NCBI GenBank assembly: GCA_034406715.1
Contig: CP137873.1
Span: forward strand, 186,001-250,000
Length of the DNA stretch: 64,000 nt
Reading direction: 5' to 3'
Source: Rhodotorula mucilaginosa
Taxonomy: Eukaryota; Basidiomycota; Microbotryomycetes; Sporidiobolales; Sporidiobolaceae
The position numbers and the translations under genes are program-made. Position 1 is the first letter of the stretch. Every line of letters begins with the position of its first letter. The notes beneath the pieces are model-generated. The model was not told the origin of the DNA and made no database searches. It worked only from the letters and a program-made list of their open reading frames with translations. Below are positions 12,644 through 23,931 of this stretch, in pieces.

Positions 12644-13146
12644 GACAGTGTCTCGCGGGAATGAAGGCGGGAAACATACGCACTCTCTACACTCGGACGA
12701 TTTCCCTGAAGCGAGAAGACGAGGGTTCCAACGGCGTCAGGGGGTTTCCAGTTCTCAGGCGGTCGTTGCTACGGCGGAATGCGTTCTCCTGCTGGGTGTT
12801 TGCATTCCTCATGGGGTCACCCCATGGCTCGCCATTGTAAACCTCGCGCTGTCTGTCCAGTTGAAAGAAGACGTCCTTTTTTTTTCTTTTGCCCTTTGCA
12901 CTCCGCCAGATCCAATCCACCACGGCTTTCCTGTGCAGCTTCGCGAGACATAGTCCGATCAAAGCACTCGTCGCTCTACTACTGCTCGCTACCGTCTTGC
13001 TCTTTCGACTGTTGCAGCAGCCTCGCCTCCTCCTCGCGAGCGAGCCCCACCCGGTTCACCACCACCATCAGCAACAGCAGCACACGCCGGACAAGCCGCT
13101 CGATTTTGCGACTCTGTCACCGCTCTACAAGAACAACAACGACAAG
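12644..13146 (+). other. mL58 / acyl-protein thioesterase intergenic region with an ATG-less in-frame open stretch
   Basis: From 12865 to 13146 the frame of the downstream thioesterase is open but has no ATG. It would encode a hydrophobic helix (ALVALLLLATVLLFRLL) followed by His/Gln-rich sequence. It may be 5' UTR, or an exon joined to an upstream start by an acceptor such as the CCAG near 12906. A T-rich run lies at 12877-12890. Confidence 0.4.
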
Positions 13147-14562
13147 ATGGTGGTCAACCCGCTCGTGATTGAACCGCTCGGCAAGCACACCGCCAGCATC
13201 ATCTTTAGCCAGTTGCGTCTCCCTTCCCTCGCGTCGCCCTCCTTCGAAAGAAGCCAAACTGACCCTGAGCTGAGTGAAATACAGTGGTCTCGGAGATACT
13301 TCGGCCGGATGGGCGCCTCTCGCCATGAGTTTGAGGCAAAAGCCCCAGTTCCGGCACATCCGTTTCGTCCTCCCGACCGCGTGCGTCCGCTCTTGTGGTC
13401 ATCTCATCGCGACGCTACTTGCCGAAGAACTGATGATGACGATGATGACTGCGTCGTCTGCACTGTCTACGCGGCGCACAGTCCGGTGCAGCCGGTGACG
13501 GCCAACGGCGGCTAGTGAGTTACTCTTCTTGCTTGCTTACTCTAGACCCCGCTTTTCTATCTCTTTTCCATTCTCCATCTTGCATTCTTCTTCCTTTTCT
13601 CCCTCGGACTTTTCGCTAATTTCTCGCCTTTCCTCCCTGACCACGTACCGACAGCCGCATGCCTTCATGGTAAGCCCACTCGAGACAACACACAGTGCAA
13701 TCCCACTGTCCTTTGGCCCTCGATGTTTCTGACCTCTCGCAACCCACGGACGGAATCCTAACTTATAGGTTCGACATCCAAGAGTTCAACCCCCGCAGCG
13801 GCATCCGCGCCGACGACGAACCGGGCATGCTCTCCTCGGTCCGGACGATCCAACAGCTCATCTCGTCCGAACTCGAAGCCGGCATCCCTTCGGACCGGAT
13901 CCTCGTCGGCGGGTTCTCGCAAGGAGCCGTGATTGCGTACTTGACGGGAATCACGAGCGAGAGGAAATTGGCCGGCGTCGTCGCGTTGAGTGGGTTCTTG
14001 GGCATGGCGGGAAAGATCAAGTCGGTGCGTTTTTTTTTTTTCTCGCATGCTGTTCCCCCCTGCAGGAGACCACACCACGGTGTCGTGGTTGACGAGAGAC
14101 TAATACGACCTCTTGCCTTGAACGGGCATCCAGATGAAAACGGACCACGCGACCAAACTCCCCATCTTTGCAAGTCCCTCCGCCCTCTGTCTTCTCCTCG
14201 CGTCCAATTTGTGCGCCAGTTGGCTGACTCTCCTGGATCGCCTCGTCTGCAGCACGGTCACGGCGACGCGGACCCGGTCGTCGAGTACAAATGGGGCCAA
14301 AAGACGACCGAGACGCTCAAAGAGCTCGGCTTTACCGACATTACGTTCAAGACCTACCCCGGTGCGTGGCCCGCTTCGGCTCTCTCTCTCTCTCTCTCTC
14401 TAACGCCTCTCTCTCTTTTGATCGAAGAGACGATTGAGCTTATACGCATTGACGGTCGCTGGGCGCGCAGGGATGGAGCACTCGTTCTGCGATGCGGAAC
14501 AGCGAGACCTCGAGGAGTTTATCCAGCGCGTGATCCCCGCCACCACCACCACCGATGCCTGA
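13147..14562 (+). CDS. APT1: Acyl-protein thioesterase 1 (alpha/beta hydrolase)
   Basis: Serine hydrolase that removes palmitate from cysteines of membrane-associated proteins such as Ras and G-alpha subunits. Eight exons: 13147-13211, 13285-13380, 13482-13514, 13655-13669, 13769-14024, 14134-14169, 14253-14361, 14471-14562. They sum to 702 nt (233 residues) with all phases agreeing. Motifs: PLVIEPLGKHTASIIF, the oxyanion segment SHGLGDTSAGW, nucleophile GFSQGAV, catalytic Asp in HGHGDADPVV and catalytic His in PGMEHSFC. The ATG at 13147 is chosen because it is the first ATG of the frame and gives the usual family N-terminus. Oddities: exon 4 is a 15-nt microexon (RMPS-W junction), and the intron 14170-14252 begins GCAAGT, a GC-AG intron. 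Confidence 0.92.
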
Positions 14563-14747
14563 ATATACCTCGCCTCGTAGAAGCGTGGAAATTGAAACGA
14601 AGAAGAGAGCTCGACTTGGCTCAACTACAGAACTGAGCCCGATGTGCTCGTCGCCCGTTCCGCGTCTCTGAATCGAGGCGCAAAACGAGACTCGGCTCGG
14701 CTTTCTTTCCTTCCGTCCCATCAATTTCACCTGGTACGAAGCGATAC

Positions 14748-16200
14748 ATGAGCGCAAGACAAGCACTCGGAGTGCTGCAACCGAGGACAGCGATCGTCCG
14801 CCGCTCGGCGTTGTTGGCAGCTGCTCGCTTCCACCCTCGCCGACTCGGATCCCCACTTCCTGCTCCTCCGGCTGCTGCTGCTGCTGCTCCTTTCTCAACA
14901 GCAGCGAGCAAACCGAGCCATGCAGCCGATTCGACTCCGACTCAGTCCCGTCCCCGAGTCGACCCACAGCAACCGCAAGAGGCGAAACAATCCCGTCGCG
15001 GACTCATCCTCCTCTCGTCCGCCCTCCTCTCGACGGGCCTCCTCGCCGGCATCGGCCTCACCTTCTTTGTCCCCCGTCCGCGCATCGTCTCGCTCGTCTT
15101 CCCCCTCCCGACGAATCACCCCCCGCCGCGAGAATCGCCCGAACATCGCGCGCATACGAAGGAGATCGAGAGGGACTTGATGCAGCTCGAGGTGGTCAAG
15201 CAGTTGCAGGCCGAGACCGTACCTGCACCGGCACCGACCAGCTCGGGAGAAGACCAGACTCCGACGGCAACGAAAGAAGGCACGCCGGCACCGCTCGTCA
15301 AAAAGTACACCGTCTCGCGCCCTTACGCGGCGACCCCTCCCGGCCCGCACTCCCTCAGCGCCTACACTCTCCGCGGTCCGGGCAAATTCGCCGTCCCTCC
15401 CTTGGTGTTTACGACGCAGGACAAGCGCGAGAGCGTCTTGATCTTGCATGTCGGCGACGGACTCTGTGGACATGAAGGGGTCGTCCATGGCGGGTTGTTG
15501 GCCACCGTTTTGGACGAGGCGCTCGGTCGAACGGTGAGTCGCTGCATTCAGTGGTGGATTACCTTATTCTCTCCTCACATAGAAGAGCAGTACGCTGATC
15601 TGGCATTTGGCGATCGACAATATCGCCCTCCCCAGGCTCTCCTGAACCTCCCAACCAACATCGGCGTGACCGCCACCCTCTCGCTCAAGTACAAAAAGCC
15701 GACGTTTGCGAACCAGTTCCTTGTCATCCGGACCGAGTTGACCGAACAGAGGGGGAGGAAAGCTTGGGTCAGGGGCAAGGTCGAGGACCTCGACGGGCAG
15801 ACTTTGGTCGAGGCAGAGTGAGTTTTTGTATTCTCTCCGGGTTTTCAGATCGGCCGGTGGCGGCGGCGGCGGCGGCAGCGTCGGGGATTCCTCTTCAACC
15901 ACTACGACAGGAGCTTGGGGCATCGACACCAAAAGAACCGAAGACGCAGAAAATTGACCGCCTCTTTATTTGTCTTCCCCCCCTCTCCTCTCACTTCCTC
16001 TCTACCGCACCGCTCCGCGCCATGCACTGCATCTCCGCCTCACTCCACCGACACTCCGCCCTCTCCGTCTCTGTCGACGCCTCACCACCCCTTGACTCGA
16101 AACGAACCTCCCTCGGCCGCCGATCAACAGAGCCCTCTTTGTTGAACCGCGGATGGCCCAGTTCCTGAGCAGTTCGAGCGTCCGCGAGGCACTCAAGTAG
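14748..16200 (+). CDS. Mitochondrial PaaI/4HBT-type acyl-CoA thioesterase-like protein
   Basis: Three exons (14748-15533, 15636-15817, 16131-16200) give 345 residues. Residues 1-60 are Arg/Ala-rich and acid-poor, like a mitochondrial presequence. A single membrane segment follows at about 84-108 (GLILLSSALLSTGLLAGIGL). The hotdog-fold core carries EGVVHGGLLATVLDEALGR (the HGG motif of PaaI-type thioesterases) in exon 1 and GVTATLSLKYKKPTFANQ in exon 2. The third exon encodes ALFVEPRMAQFLSSSSVREA and the stop. This matches the fungal inner-membrane Fmp10-like thioesterase group; the acyl-CoA substrate is not known. The second intron (15818-16130, 313 bp) is unusually long for this window and contains a GGC-triplet run. 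Confidence 0.82.
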
Positions 16201-16676
16201 ATGGCAGACAAGACATATCAAACTACACCGAGTGGTAAAATAGAATTATACGGGCCCCGACCCAAAGGCGCGAATCGCGCGACTGTTTCTCGCTCCTTCG
16301 TTCTCCCCTGCGGAAGAGTCGGAAGGAGACGGCAGTTTCGGTACGAGTACTCGGTGCTCCGGCAAGGAATACAGAGGGGTTGGGCAGAGAAAGGCCGCAA
16401 GCTGCCGCCTTTGCCGGAAAGTCCGAATGTGAAATGTCTGCTCAGCGCGCATGGGCTGGCTTCTCACTCCGAATCTCCAGATGTCGCCGCTCTCACGCTC
16501 GGGTGTACAAAGTAAATACTCCAGCTGGGAGTGAAGACTCCGCTGGGAGGCAGCCCGCCTGCGAATTGAAAGATAGATAGATCACTCGATTTCAAGCGCA
16601 AGCAAGCGTTCAGCAGTCTCCGCCAGCAAACCCCACCCGCAAACCGCATCCGCCTTTGGAAAGCGCGTCACGCGCC
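16201..16676. other. Convergent intergenic region before the MATH-BTB cluster
   Basis: About 475 bp between converging genes. No gene is supported. The last 150 bp resemble the 3' flank of MATH-BTB copy 2 (about 19030-19180), so the duplicated unit extends into 3' flanking DNA. Confidence 0.4.
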
Positions 16677-18104
16677 TCACGTCTTGTCGATCGTCGCGAA
16701 CAAGTCGAACAAGATCTGCGCGGCGCCTTCCGTCTGACCGCTCGCCATCTTGGCCCGCACCGCTTGCCACGCTTCGGTAGGCTTGATCTCTTTCCAGTGG
16801 TCGACGACAAAGTCAAAGACGGTCTTGCGCAGCTTGTCGTAGGCGACCGAGACCGGACTGAAGAGCTCGTCGGGGGCGCTGTTGATCGTGAGACAGGAAG
16901 CGAACGAGTCGAGCGCCATCTTCTGCAGCTCGTCGCGCTCGAGGAGGTGGGCGAGGCGATAGACAGACTTTGGCGACACAGGGAGAGGCAAAGTCGGGTG
17001 TTCTCCCAAGCTGGTCGCGAGCGAGGCTCTGTGCATCGTGGCCAGCTGATCGGGCGGCAGCGCGTACGACGAGCGAATGGGCGCAAACTTGATGTGGCCG
17101 GTCTGGAGGTAGAGCAAGACGGCGCACATGGTCGAGTAAGCGGTCTCGCGAACCTCGATTTGCTGGTAGTCGAGCTCGGCCGTATCTTGCTTCGTCGTCG
17201 TGCAGCTCATCCAGTCGTGCTCGACGAGAAAGGCGTCCGTCTCATCGTCCGAGTCCTGCCAGTCAACGCTCAAATCGGGGCCTTTCGCTCGCGCGAAAGG
17301 CTTCTGCTCGGAGGTGCCACCCGGTCCGCGTTGGCGTTTCGACGTCCTGAGCGAAACCGTCTCTGCTGCGCCGGACGCGAAAAGAGCCTTGTAGTAACCG
17401 GAAGCTGTGCCGAGGAAGTCCGCCGTCGTCCACAGTTCGAGTTCGCGGCTGTCAACTTGCTTGAAGAGCAAGCGTACGTCCATGACCGGCGAGTGCGCAA
17501 GGTCTGGAACGTCACTACGTCAGCATGCGACAACAAAGGATACTCGAGAGAGTACGGGCGCACTCGCAAGCTGCAAAGCCTTCGTCGAGTCAGGCGTAGG
17601 AGTGCGATGCAAGCGCGCGACATCTCCCTCTGGCTCCTGCGTCAAGGTAATCGACACACGGTACTGCTGGAGGCTGCTCTGCACCGCGTGCGGTAACTTG
17701 CCCTTCGCGGCGAGTTCATTTCCCGAGCGCAAAAGCTTGTAACCGTTGAACGGCGAGCCCTTGGGGTCGCGCCCCGGATGCGGTTCTCTTGCGGGCCACG
17801 AAACGGTTTCAAACAGGCGCAGAGCACCGTCAGCAAAGTAGGCAAGCTCGCCCTTCACCGTGACGCGCTCTCCAAAGGCAGCGTACGCCAGATCCCCGTG
17901 TTTGACGTCGATGCTGAAATCATCGGCTTTGTTGATGAGGCTGAAGCTCCAGTTCCCGCGCAAAGGTACAGTTCCGAGCTTATCTTGCTCGAACTTGATC
18001 CCCTCTGGCGGCAGGTCCGAGAGCTTGGCTTTGAAGTCCCACGACATGCTGATGTTGTAGTCGGCCTTGACTTGTCCGCCGACATACTCGATCGGCGTCG
18101 GCAT
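16677..18104 (-). CDS. MATH-like plus BTB/POZ protein, cluster copy 1 (subfamily 1)
   Basis: Exons 18104-17564 and 17503-16677, a 60-bp GT-AG intron in phase 1, 455 residues. Residues about 1-180 are MATH-like: NISMSWDFKAKLSDLPPEG and a tryptophan-bearing PLRGNWSFSL strand, as in TRAF-C/MATH sandwiches. The BTB domain starts at the exon junction (HSPVMDVRLLF) with WTTADFLGTASGYYKALFAS, the 'aHk..L...S.yF.al' BTB pattern. An acidic insert (DWQDSDDETDAFLVEHDW) splits the BTB before ETAYSTMCAVLLYLQTGHI. A BACK-like helical part follows (SPKSVYRLAHLLERDELQ and onward). MATH-BTB proteins are known CUL3 adaptors that bring substrates to ubiquitin ligase; that role is inferred here. First of seven same-strand paralogues. 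Confidence 0.82.
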
Positions 18105-18249
18105 GGTCGCAGGTCTTCTTGCGTCGCTCGTCGCTTGTCGCTCGAGAAGCCTGCTGAGAAGAGACGATAGAAGAGCAACCGAACTCGGTCAAGCGTCGCG
18201 ACCCGAGCGCGCAGATCGGAGCAGCGTCGAGCAGCCTGACAGGCCGTAA

Positions 18250-18960
18250 GCGCAGCGTATGCGATGCCGTGCACGCACGGCGCGATCTGCTGGAAGGCGA
18301 GGTTGCGGCAGGAGGTCAAAAGGAGCGCCCCACCGATGAAGCGCTTCTCGACTTTTCCCTACTCACTATAGACTTTCCAAAGCTTGTAGCGTGGCCACTG
18401 ATAGCTGCTACGATTCAGCTCGAGCCACCGCTTTGCTGGCCGGGAGAGTCGACACCGCTGGAGCCGTTTCCAACCTCCCTCCGCAGCTTGCTGCAATCGA
18501 AACGCCACGCCTCCGTGATATACTCCTTGAACGGGCCGGCACGGAGCGAGAACATCATGACTGGATTGCCTCGACCTTGATGAGCTTGTCCTCTACGATT
18601 TTCGCTGCCTCCGGACAACTCCTGCTCCGCTTTTATCACTTCCAAGGTCGCCACTTCCGAAGCTGTGTTCACACAGATGCTAGAAGGTTCACGTGCTATG
18701 GACGGACGGACTGCCGCCCGCTAACTTGGCTTTCCAGGTGGCGACGTGAGGCCAAGCAGCACAGCGACTGTCTCGCTCGTTTCTTTCTCCCTGCGCGAGC
18801 GTCGGAGGGAACGAAGGGAGCTCACAGCGAAGCTTCGGCGCTCCGGAAGAAAGGGCACAGATAGATAGGGTGAAGAGAGGGCGACACTGCTGTTGACTGC
18901 ACTTCTTACACGAGCACGGGTAGTTGCCACCGAGACATGCAGGTCAAGCCGTTATTTCGA
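18250..18960 (+). pseudogene. Decayed upstream region and 5' part of an F-box gene beside copy 1
   Basis: This stretch aligns by eye with the regions next to copies 2, 4 and 6. Shared anchors are CACTATAGACTTTCC (about 18364), CACCGCTGGAGCCGTTTCC (about 18450) and the CTCCTGCTCCGCTTTTATCA segment (about 18616). Beside copy 4 the matching DNA leads into an F-box gene on the + strand. Here the frame is broken up and no long + strand frame remains. Called a remnant, not a gene. Confidence 0.5.
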
Positions 18961-19189
18961 AAAAGGCTCTCGGAGTTTCGCGACAGGATCAAGAGGCAAA
19001 GAGGGAAAAGCAGCTTTGCCCATGCTCGCAAACTTGTTATTCCAGCTGGAGTTGATGATCTCACTGAACGAGAGGAGGCGGCCGCCGGCGAAGAGAAAGA
19101 GAGAAAGATTCCATTCCAAGCGTAAGCAAGCATTCAGACTCGGCCACTAAACCCCACCCGCGTAACCGTATCCTCCGCTCAAAGAAGGC

Positions 19190-20611
19190 TCAAGTCTTGT
19201 CGATCGCCGCAAACAAGTTAAGCAAGATTTCCGCACCGCCTTCCAATTGTCCGCTCGCAATTTCGGCCCGCACCGCTTGCCACGCCTCCGTCGCCTTGAC
19301 CTCCTTCCAGTTCTTGACGACAAAGTCCAAGACAACCTGGCGCAGCTTGTCGTACGCGAGCGAGACGGGGCTGAAGAGCTCGCGGGCGGCGCCACTGATC
19401 GTGAGACTGGAAGCGAACGAGTCGAGCGCCAGCTGTTGAAGCTCGTTGCGCTCGAGGAGGTGCGCCAGGCGGTAAACCGATTTCGGCGAGACGGGTGGAG
19501 GCAGAGTCGGTTGCGCGTCCAAGGCTTCGACGAGCGAGGCTTTGCGCTTCGTGACGAGCGCGTCCGGCGGCAGAGCATGCGACGAGCGGATCGGCGCAAA
19601 CTTGATGTGGCCGGTCTGGAGGTAGAGCAGGACGGCACACATGGTCGAGTAGGCGGTCTCACGAGCCACGATCTGTTGATAGTCAAAGTTGACCGCGTCT
19701 TGCTTCGTAGTCGTGCAGTTCATCCAGTCACGTTCGACGAGAAAGGCGTCGGTCTCGTCGTCTGAGTCTTGCCAATCAGTGTTCGGATCGGGGCCGACGG
19801 CGCGAGCGAGAGGTTCCTGGTCGGAGGTGACACTCGGAACCCGCTGCCGTTTCGACCTGCTGAGCGTGACCGTTTCCGCCGCGCCGGACGCGAAGAGAGC
19901 TTTGTAGTAGTCAGAAGCTTTGCCGAGGAAGTGAGCAGTCGTCCAAAGCTCAAGTTTGACGCCATCAGCGTGCTTGAACAGCAGGCGTACGTCCATGACC
20001 GGCGAGTGCGAAAAGGCTGGAACGTCATTGACCGGTCAGCATTCCACGATAACGCATACTGAGAAGAGAGTGCGCGCACGCGCAAGCTGCAAAGCCTTCG
20101 TCGCGTCAGGCGTAAGAGTTCCGTACAAGCGCGTGACATCACCCTCGGGCTTCTGCGCAAAGGTGATCGTGAAGCGGTACTTCTGGACACTGCTTCGTAC
20201 GGCGGGCGGCAGACTTCCGAGTTCCTCGTCCGAAAGCGAGAACGGGTAGGAGCCGTACGCCGTGCCTTCCGCGTTCCGACCCGGCCTAGGTTCGCTCGCA
20301 GACCATGACTGGATATCAATTGTACGCAGCGTCCCGTCGGCAAAGTAGGCCAATTCGACCGTGACCGTAACGCGTTCTCCGTGCGCGGCGTACGCCAGGG
20401 GGCCATGGTGGACACGCATCTGTATTCGCCCTTTTTCGCTGGAGAGGCTGAAGCACCAGTCGCCGCGCAAAGGAACGGACCCGAGCTGTTCTTGCTTGAC
20501 CTTGATCCCCTTTGGCGGCAGGTCGGAGAGGTTGGCCTCGAAGTCCCAGGACATGCTGATGTTGTAGTCGGCTTTGACTCGTCCGCCCAGGTACTTGATT
20601 TGCTTCGGCAT
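19190..20611 (-). CDS. MATH-like plus BTB/POZ protein, cluster copy 2 (subfamily 1)
   Basis: Exons 20611-20080 and 20016-19190, a 63-bp GT-AG intron in phase 1, 452 residues. Same architecture as copy 1: MATH-like NISMSWDFEANLSDLPPKG, then BTB MDVRLLFKHADGVKLELWTT, the acidic insert DWQDSDDETDAFLVERDW, ETAYSTMCAVLLYLQTGHIK, and a BACK-like tail ending LLNLFAAIDKT. Exon 2 is exactly 827 nt, as in copies 1, 4 and 6. With the subfamily-2 gene to its right it forms one repeat unit (about 19.2-23.3 kb). CUL3-adaptor function is inferred from architecture. Confidence 0.82.
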
Positions 20612-20639
20612 GGTCGCAGCGCAGCGAGTCTTCTGGATA

Positions 20640-21420
20640 GGTAGTGTCGCGTGTCACTCGAGACTGAGTTTCGAGAAGCCCGCCGAAGAGCGGATGAAGA
20701 GCAATCGAACTCGGTCAAGCGTCGCGACTTGAGGATGCAGATCGGAGCGAGGTGTCGAGCTGCCTAGCCGAATCCAAGCGTATCGTGAGTAACGCAACGC
20801 ACGCGTGCGCGATCTGGCGGAAGGCGCGGTTGGGTCGAAGGTCAAGAGGTGCGCCACCTGATGAAACTCTTCTCGACTGCTCCCGTCCCACTATAGACTT
20901 TCCATAGCTTGGCGAGCGCACCGATAGAAGCTATGACTCAGTCCGATTCGCTGCTTGGCCGCCCGGGCAGAGTCTACACCGCTTGAGCCGTTGCCAGCCT
21001 CCCTCATCATCCGATGACGCGCGGCTATTAGACCAACCCCCCGCTACAACACTGCTCTAGCGAGTCGGTGCGGAGCGAGAATGTCAGAACAGGCCCGCCC
21101 AATTCTATGCGCTGATCGCCCTACCGTCTTTGCTGCCTCCGGAGAATCTGCTGCTTACCTTCCGTCAACTCGTCGCCACTCCCGAAGCTGAGAAGTGTTT
21201 ACGCTGCACTCGGTACTTTGGCTTTGACGGTCTGACCTACCCGCAATCATGTGCTTTATAGTCGTTACACCGTACGCACTCTGCCGCCCTGCCGCAGCCC
21301 ACCGCCGCCGACCTGACGCTCAAGCTTTACCGCTCTCAGCGCTCGTTTGCGACACGTTCGGCTCTCTTACTGTAGAGTTCGTCCGAAGCTTGGGCTGCTT
21401 TCGGATCCGAGGCTATATGT
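20640..21420 (+). pseudogene. Decayed F-box gene upstream region beside copy 2
   Basis: Homologous to 18.25-18.96, 25.36-25.94 and 31.32-32.10 kb. Anchors are CCACTATAGACTTTCC (about 20889), GTCTACACCGCTTGAGCC (about 20971) and a CGTCAACTCGTCGCCACT block (about 21163). The F-box reading frame seen after copy 4 cannot be followed here; the copy is heavily eroded. Confidence 0.45.
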
Positions 21421-21589
21421 ACCATCATGCTGGTATGAGAACCCCTCTCGCCCTCAGCAACACGAAGGCGATGACAGAAAGCGGCAGAGGGCAAACGAGA
21501 GAGGACCTACGCTACTAGCACTCCACGGACTTGCTGAAAATAGAGAAAGATGCTTCGGATGGGTAATGCCTAGACTCGCATGACCTGTG

Positions 21590-21780
21590 CCACCTGCGTG
21601 ACAGTCACCGACAAATTTCCTGGTCGCCGTTCTTCCTTCTCGATCGAGCGTAGCTTTCTGTCGGGCTGGCTCGGTCGTCTGTTTCGTCCGCATCGGTCTC
21701 GCTTGCAAGAAGCCAATGTATCGGCTTCGGAGCTACGGAAGGATGAACCCCATGGAAAAAGGCGGCGTACATAACGAGGA
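21590..21780. repeat. Conserved non-coding segment, unit copy 1 of 3
   Basis: This segment, just 3' of subfamily-2 copy 3, shares long words with 27355-27510 and 32225-32380, for example GTCGCCGTTC-like and TCGAGCGTAGCTTTCTG, then GGTCTCGCTTGCAAGAAGCC. It marks the same position in each duplicated unit (between the F-box slot and the subfamily-2 gene). It may be 3' UTR or a remnant of the F-box gene 3' end. Confidence 0.5.
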
Positions 21781-21845
21781 CCACGCGGATAGAAAAGACG
21801 AAAGCGGTTCGTTCTTTTCGCGGGAAGGGAACGGTTGAGGAGGTC

Positions 21846-23316
21846 CTACGTCGGCGTCTCGGAAGTCGCGCGTCTCGAGTCCTTACCGTGTAGCGCCTTC
21901 AGAAGGTCGAACGGGATTTGTGCGGCGCCTTCAATCTCGCCCGCCATCGCCTTCTCGCTCATTTCGACCCACGACTCGCTCGCCTGCACCTCCTCCCAGT
22001 TCTTGACGACGTAGTCGAGGACAATCTTGCGGACGCCGGTATAGGCGATGGAGACCGGACTGAACAGCTCACGGGCCGCTCCTTCAATCGTGAGACTATT
22101 CGAGAGGGCATCGAGGGCAAGTTGCTGGAGTTCCTCTCGCTGAAGAAGATGGGCGAGGCGGTATACTGATTTGGGCGTGACCGGCGGCGGCAGTGTCGGA
22201 TGTTCAGACACGTGCGTGTCGAGGAGCGCTCGACGCGTGGAAGGCCCATCTTCATCCAGCGTGACCAGCAGGGAACTGAGCGGCGCAAAGTCGATGTGGC
22301 CGGTCATGAGGTAAAGTAGGACAGCGCTCATCGTTGAGTAGGCTGTCTCGCGGACGTCGATCTGTTGATATTCCAGGTCGGTCGAGTGGTGTTTGGCCGT
22401 CTTGCATCCGGACCAATCGTGCTCGACGAGAAAATCGTCCGTTTCGTCATCCGAGTCTTGCCAATCGATCGTCGACTGCGCAGCACTGCTTTTGCCGGAA
22501 CTCTCCTGCTTGAAACGCGGTGGCGCTTCGCTGCGCTGACGCTTCGAACCAGTGGGAACCGTCTCGGCGCAGCCGGAAGCCAACAGCGTCTTGTAGTAAT
22601 CTGAGGCCGTCGCAAGTAGTCCCGAGGTAGTCCAGAGCTCGAGCTCGACGTCGTCGCGTCGTCCAAATCGTAGACGGACGTCCGAATGCCTCGTGTGGAG
22701 AGTGTCTAGCGGCGCAAGATCCAGAATCAGCATTGCGCTGAGCAAAGGCGAGAGATTTTTATGAAGACTTGCCGATCAGGCGTTGTGCTTTTGTTATGAC
22801 AGCAATGGGTGTACTATGGGCATGAGCCGTGTCCAACTGAAGATTGCGCAGGAGAGTGACTGAGTAGTTATACTGCTGCGCGCTGGTCTGCCGGCCGGTC
22901 GGCCAACGGCCGCTCGCCGCGAGTTTCTTTCGCGAGGCCGTAGAACAATAGGACATGTAGGCGGAGCACGTCCCTGGCGCAAGCCTGGGGGTCGGACTGC
23001 AAAGCCATGAATCTGTACTGAGCCGGCGCTCCTCCCCCTCGGCGAGCAGATTGGATCGGATCTTGACGGCGACGGAGTTGCCGAAAACGCCGACCGGCAA
23101 CTTCCCGAAACACACTCTGCCGTTGAGCTTGTCCGGGTCGTCCTCGGAATTGAACAACTCGAGCTGCCAGCTCCCCGGTAGCGGCACCGACTCGGGCGCG
23201 TCGAGGATGATCCCTTCTGGCGGAAGTTCGGAAAAGTTGGCTTTGAAACGCCAGCTGATTTCGATGGTGTCTTGGCGCTTGACTGCGCCACTGAGCAGCT
23301 CGACCGGCTCGGGCAT
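21846..23316 (-). CDS. MATH-like plus BTB/POZ protein, cluster copy 3 (subfamily 2)
   Basis: Exons 23316-22773 and 22705-21846, 467 residues. The intron starts GCAAGTCT and ends GCTAG, a GC-AG intron in phase 1. The ATG at 23316 gives MPEPVELLSGAVKRQDTIEI, matching the starts of copies 5 and 7; longer upstream frames lack support. MATH-like part: EISWRFKANFSELPPEG and PLPGSWQLELF. BTB: TLHTRHSDVRLRF, WTTSGLLATASDYYKTLLAS, acidic insert DWQDSDDETDDFLVEHDW, ETAYSTMSAVLLYLMTGHID, then a BACK-like region with LLQREELQQLALDAL. Subfamily 2 differs from subfamily 1 in the HTRH start of the BTB, the LLASGCAETVP segment and a longer C-terminus. Confidence 0.82.
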
Positions 23317-23931
23317 CGTCGCGTGTTCGTGCAGTGCGGAGGGTGCAAGACCGTGCGAGTGGCAGAAGGAGTGAGGTCGCACGAGGTCGACGTCGGCACG
23401 ATCGCGTTGGAGTGCTCAGCGTGCTCCACGGGAGCCCCAACGCGGGCTTGAGGTGCCTTCGATGCGTGCGGCCGACCTTGTGTAGCAGGAGAGCCAGGCA
23501 AACGAAGAGGAGCTGGGAAACGCAACGAAGAGAACGCGTCGACGAAAATTTTGCGCTTCGTCTAGCCTACACTCTGGAGCGGCGAGCTTCCTTTGACTCG
23601 AGCAGTCTAGGATGTAATCCCCCGAAGAAGAAAAATACGCAAGCGATGCGACTACTGAAAGCGAGGCATATTTCTCGCTTTGCAAATCTCAATCGCTGAT
23701 GTATTTTCACTTTTGCGCCCGACGCCCTGTGTCTTCAGCTCCGCCATTCCGATGCCGCAAAATGCGGGCATGGAACCGAGCATGGCGGGCCGCAGAGCGT
23801 CAGACAAAAAGGGCGAGGAGGGAAGTGATGGCGGTAAAAAAGAAAAGCGAAAGACCATTTCAAGCGCAAGCAAGCGTCCCGTTACCGCCACAGGCGTACC
23901 GCCCAACCGCGTCCGCCGCCCGACAGAGACT
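23317..23931. other. Spacer between cluster copies 3 and 4
   Basis: About 615 bp holding the promoter side of copy 3 and the 3' flank of copy 4. No gene is supported. Around 23830-23930 it resembles the 3' flanks of the other subfamily-1 genes (compare 19080-19180 and 29810-29890). Confidence 0.35.

Noticed and set aside
12228-12953. A 241-codon plus-strand frame overlapping the mL58 gene
   Set aside because: Very Arg/Ser-rich, overlaps the mL58 frame, and shows no motif.
13355-13515. Asp-rich coding tract (repeated GATGATGAC) as part of the APT1 protein
   Set aside because: It lies inside an intron; splicing 13380 to 13482 restores the conserved VLPTAPVQPVTANGG sequence.
14030-14042. T run as a Pol III terminator or transposon tail
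   Set aside because: It is the pyrimidine-rich start of an APT1 intron.
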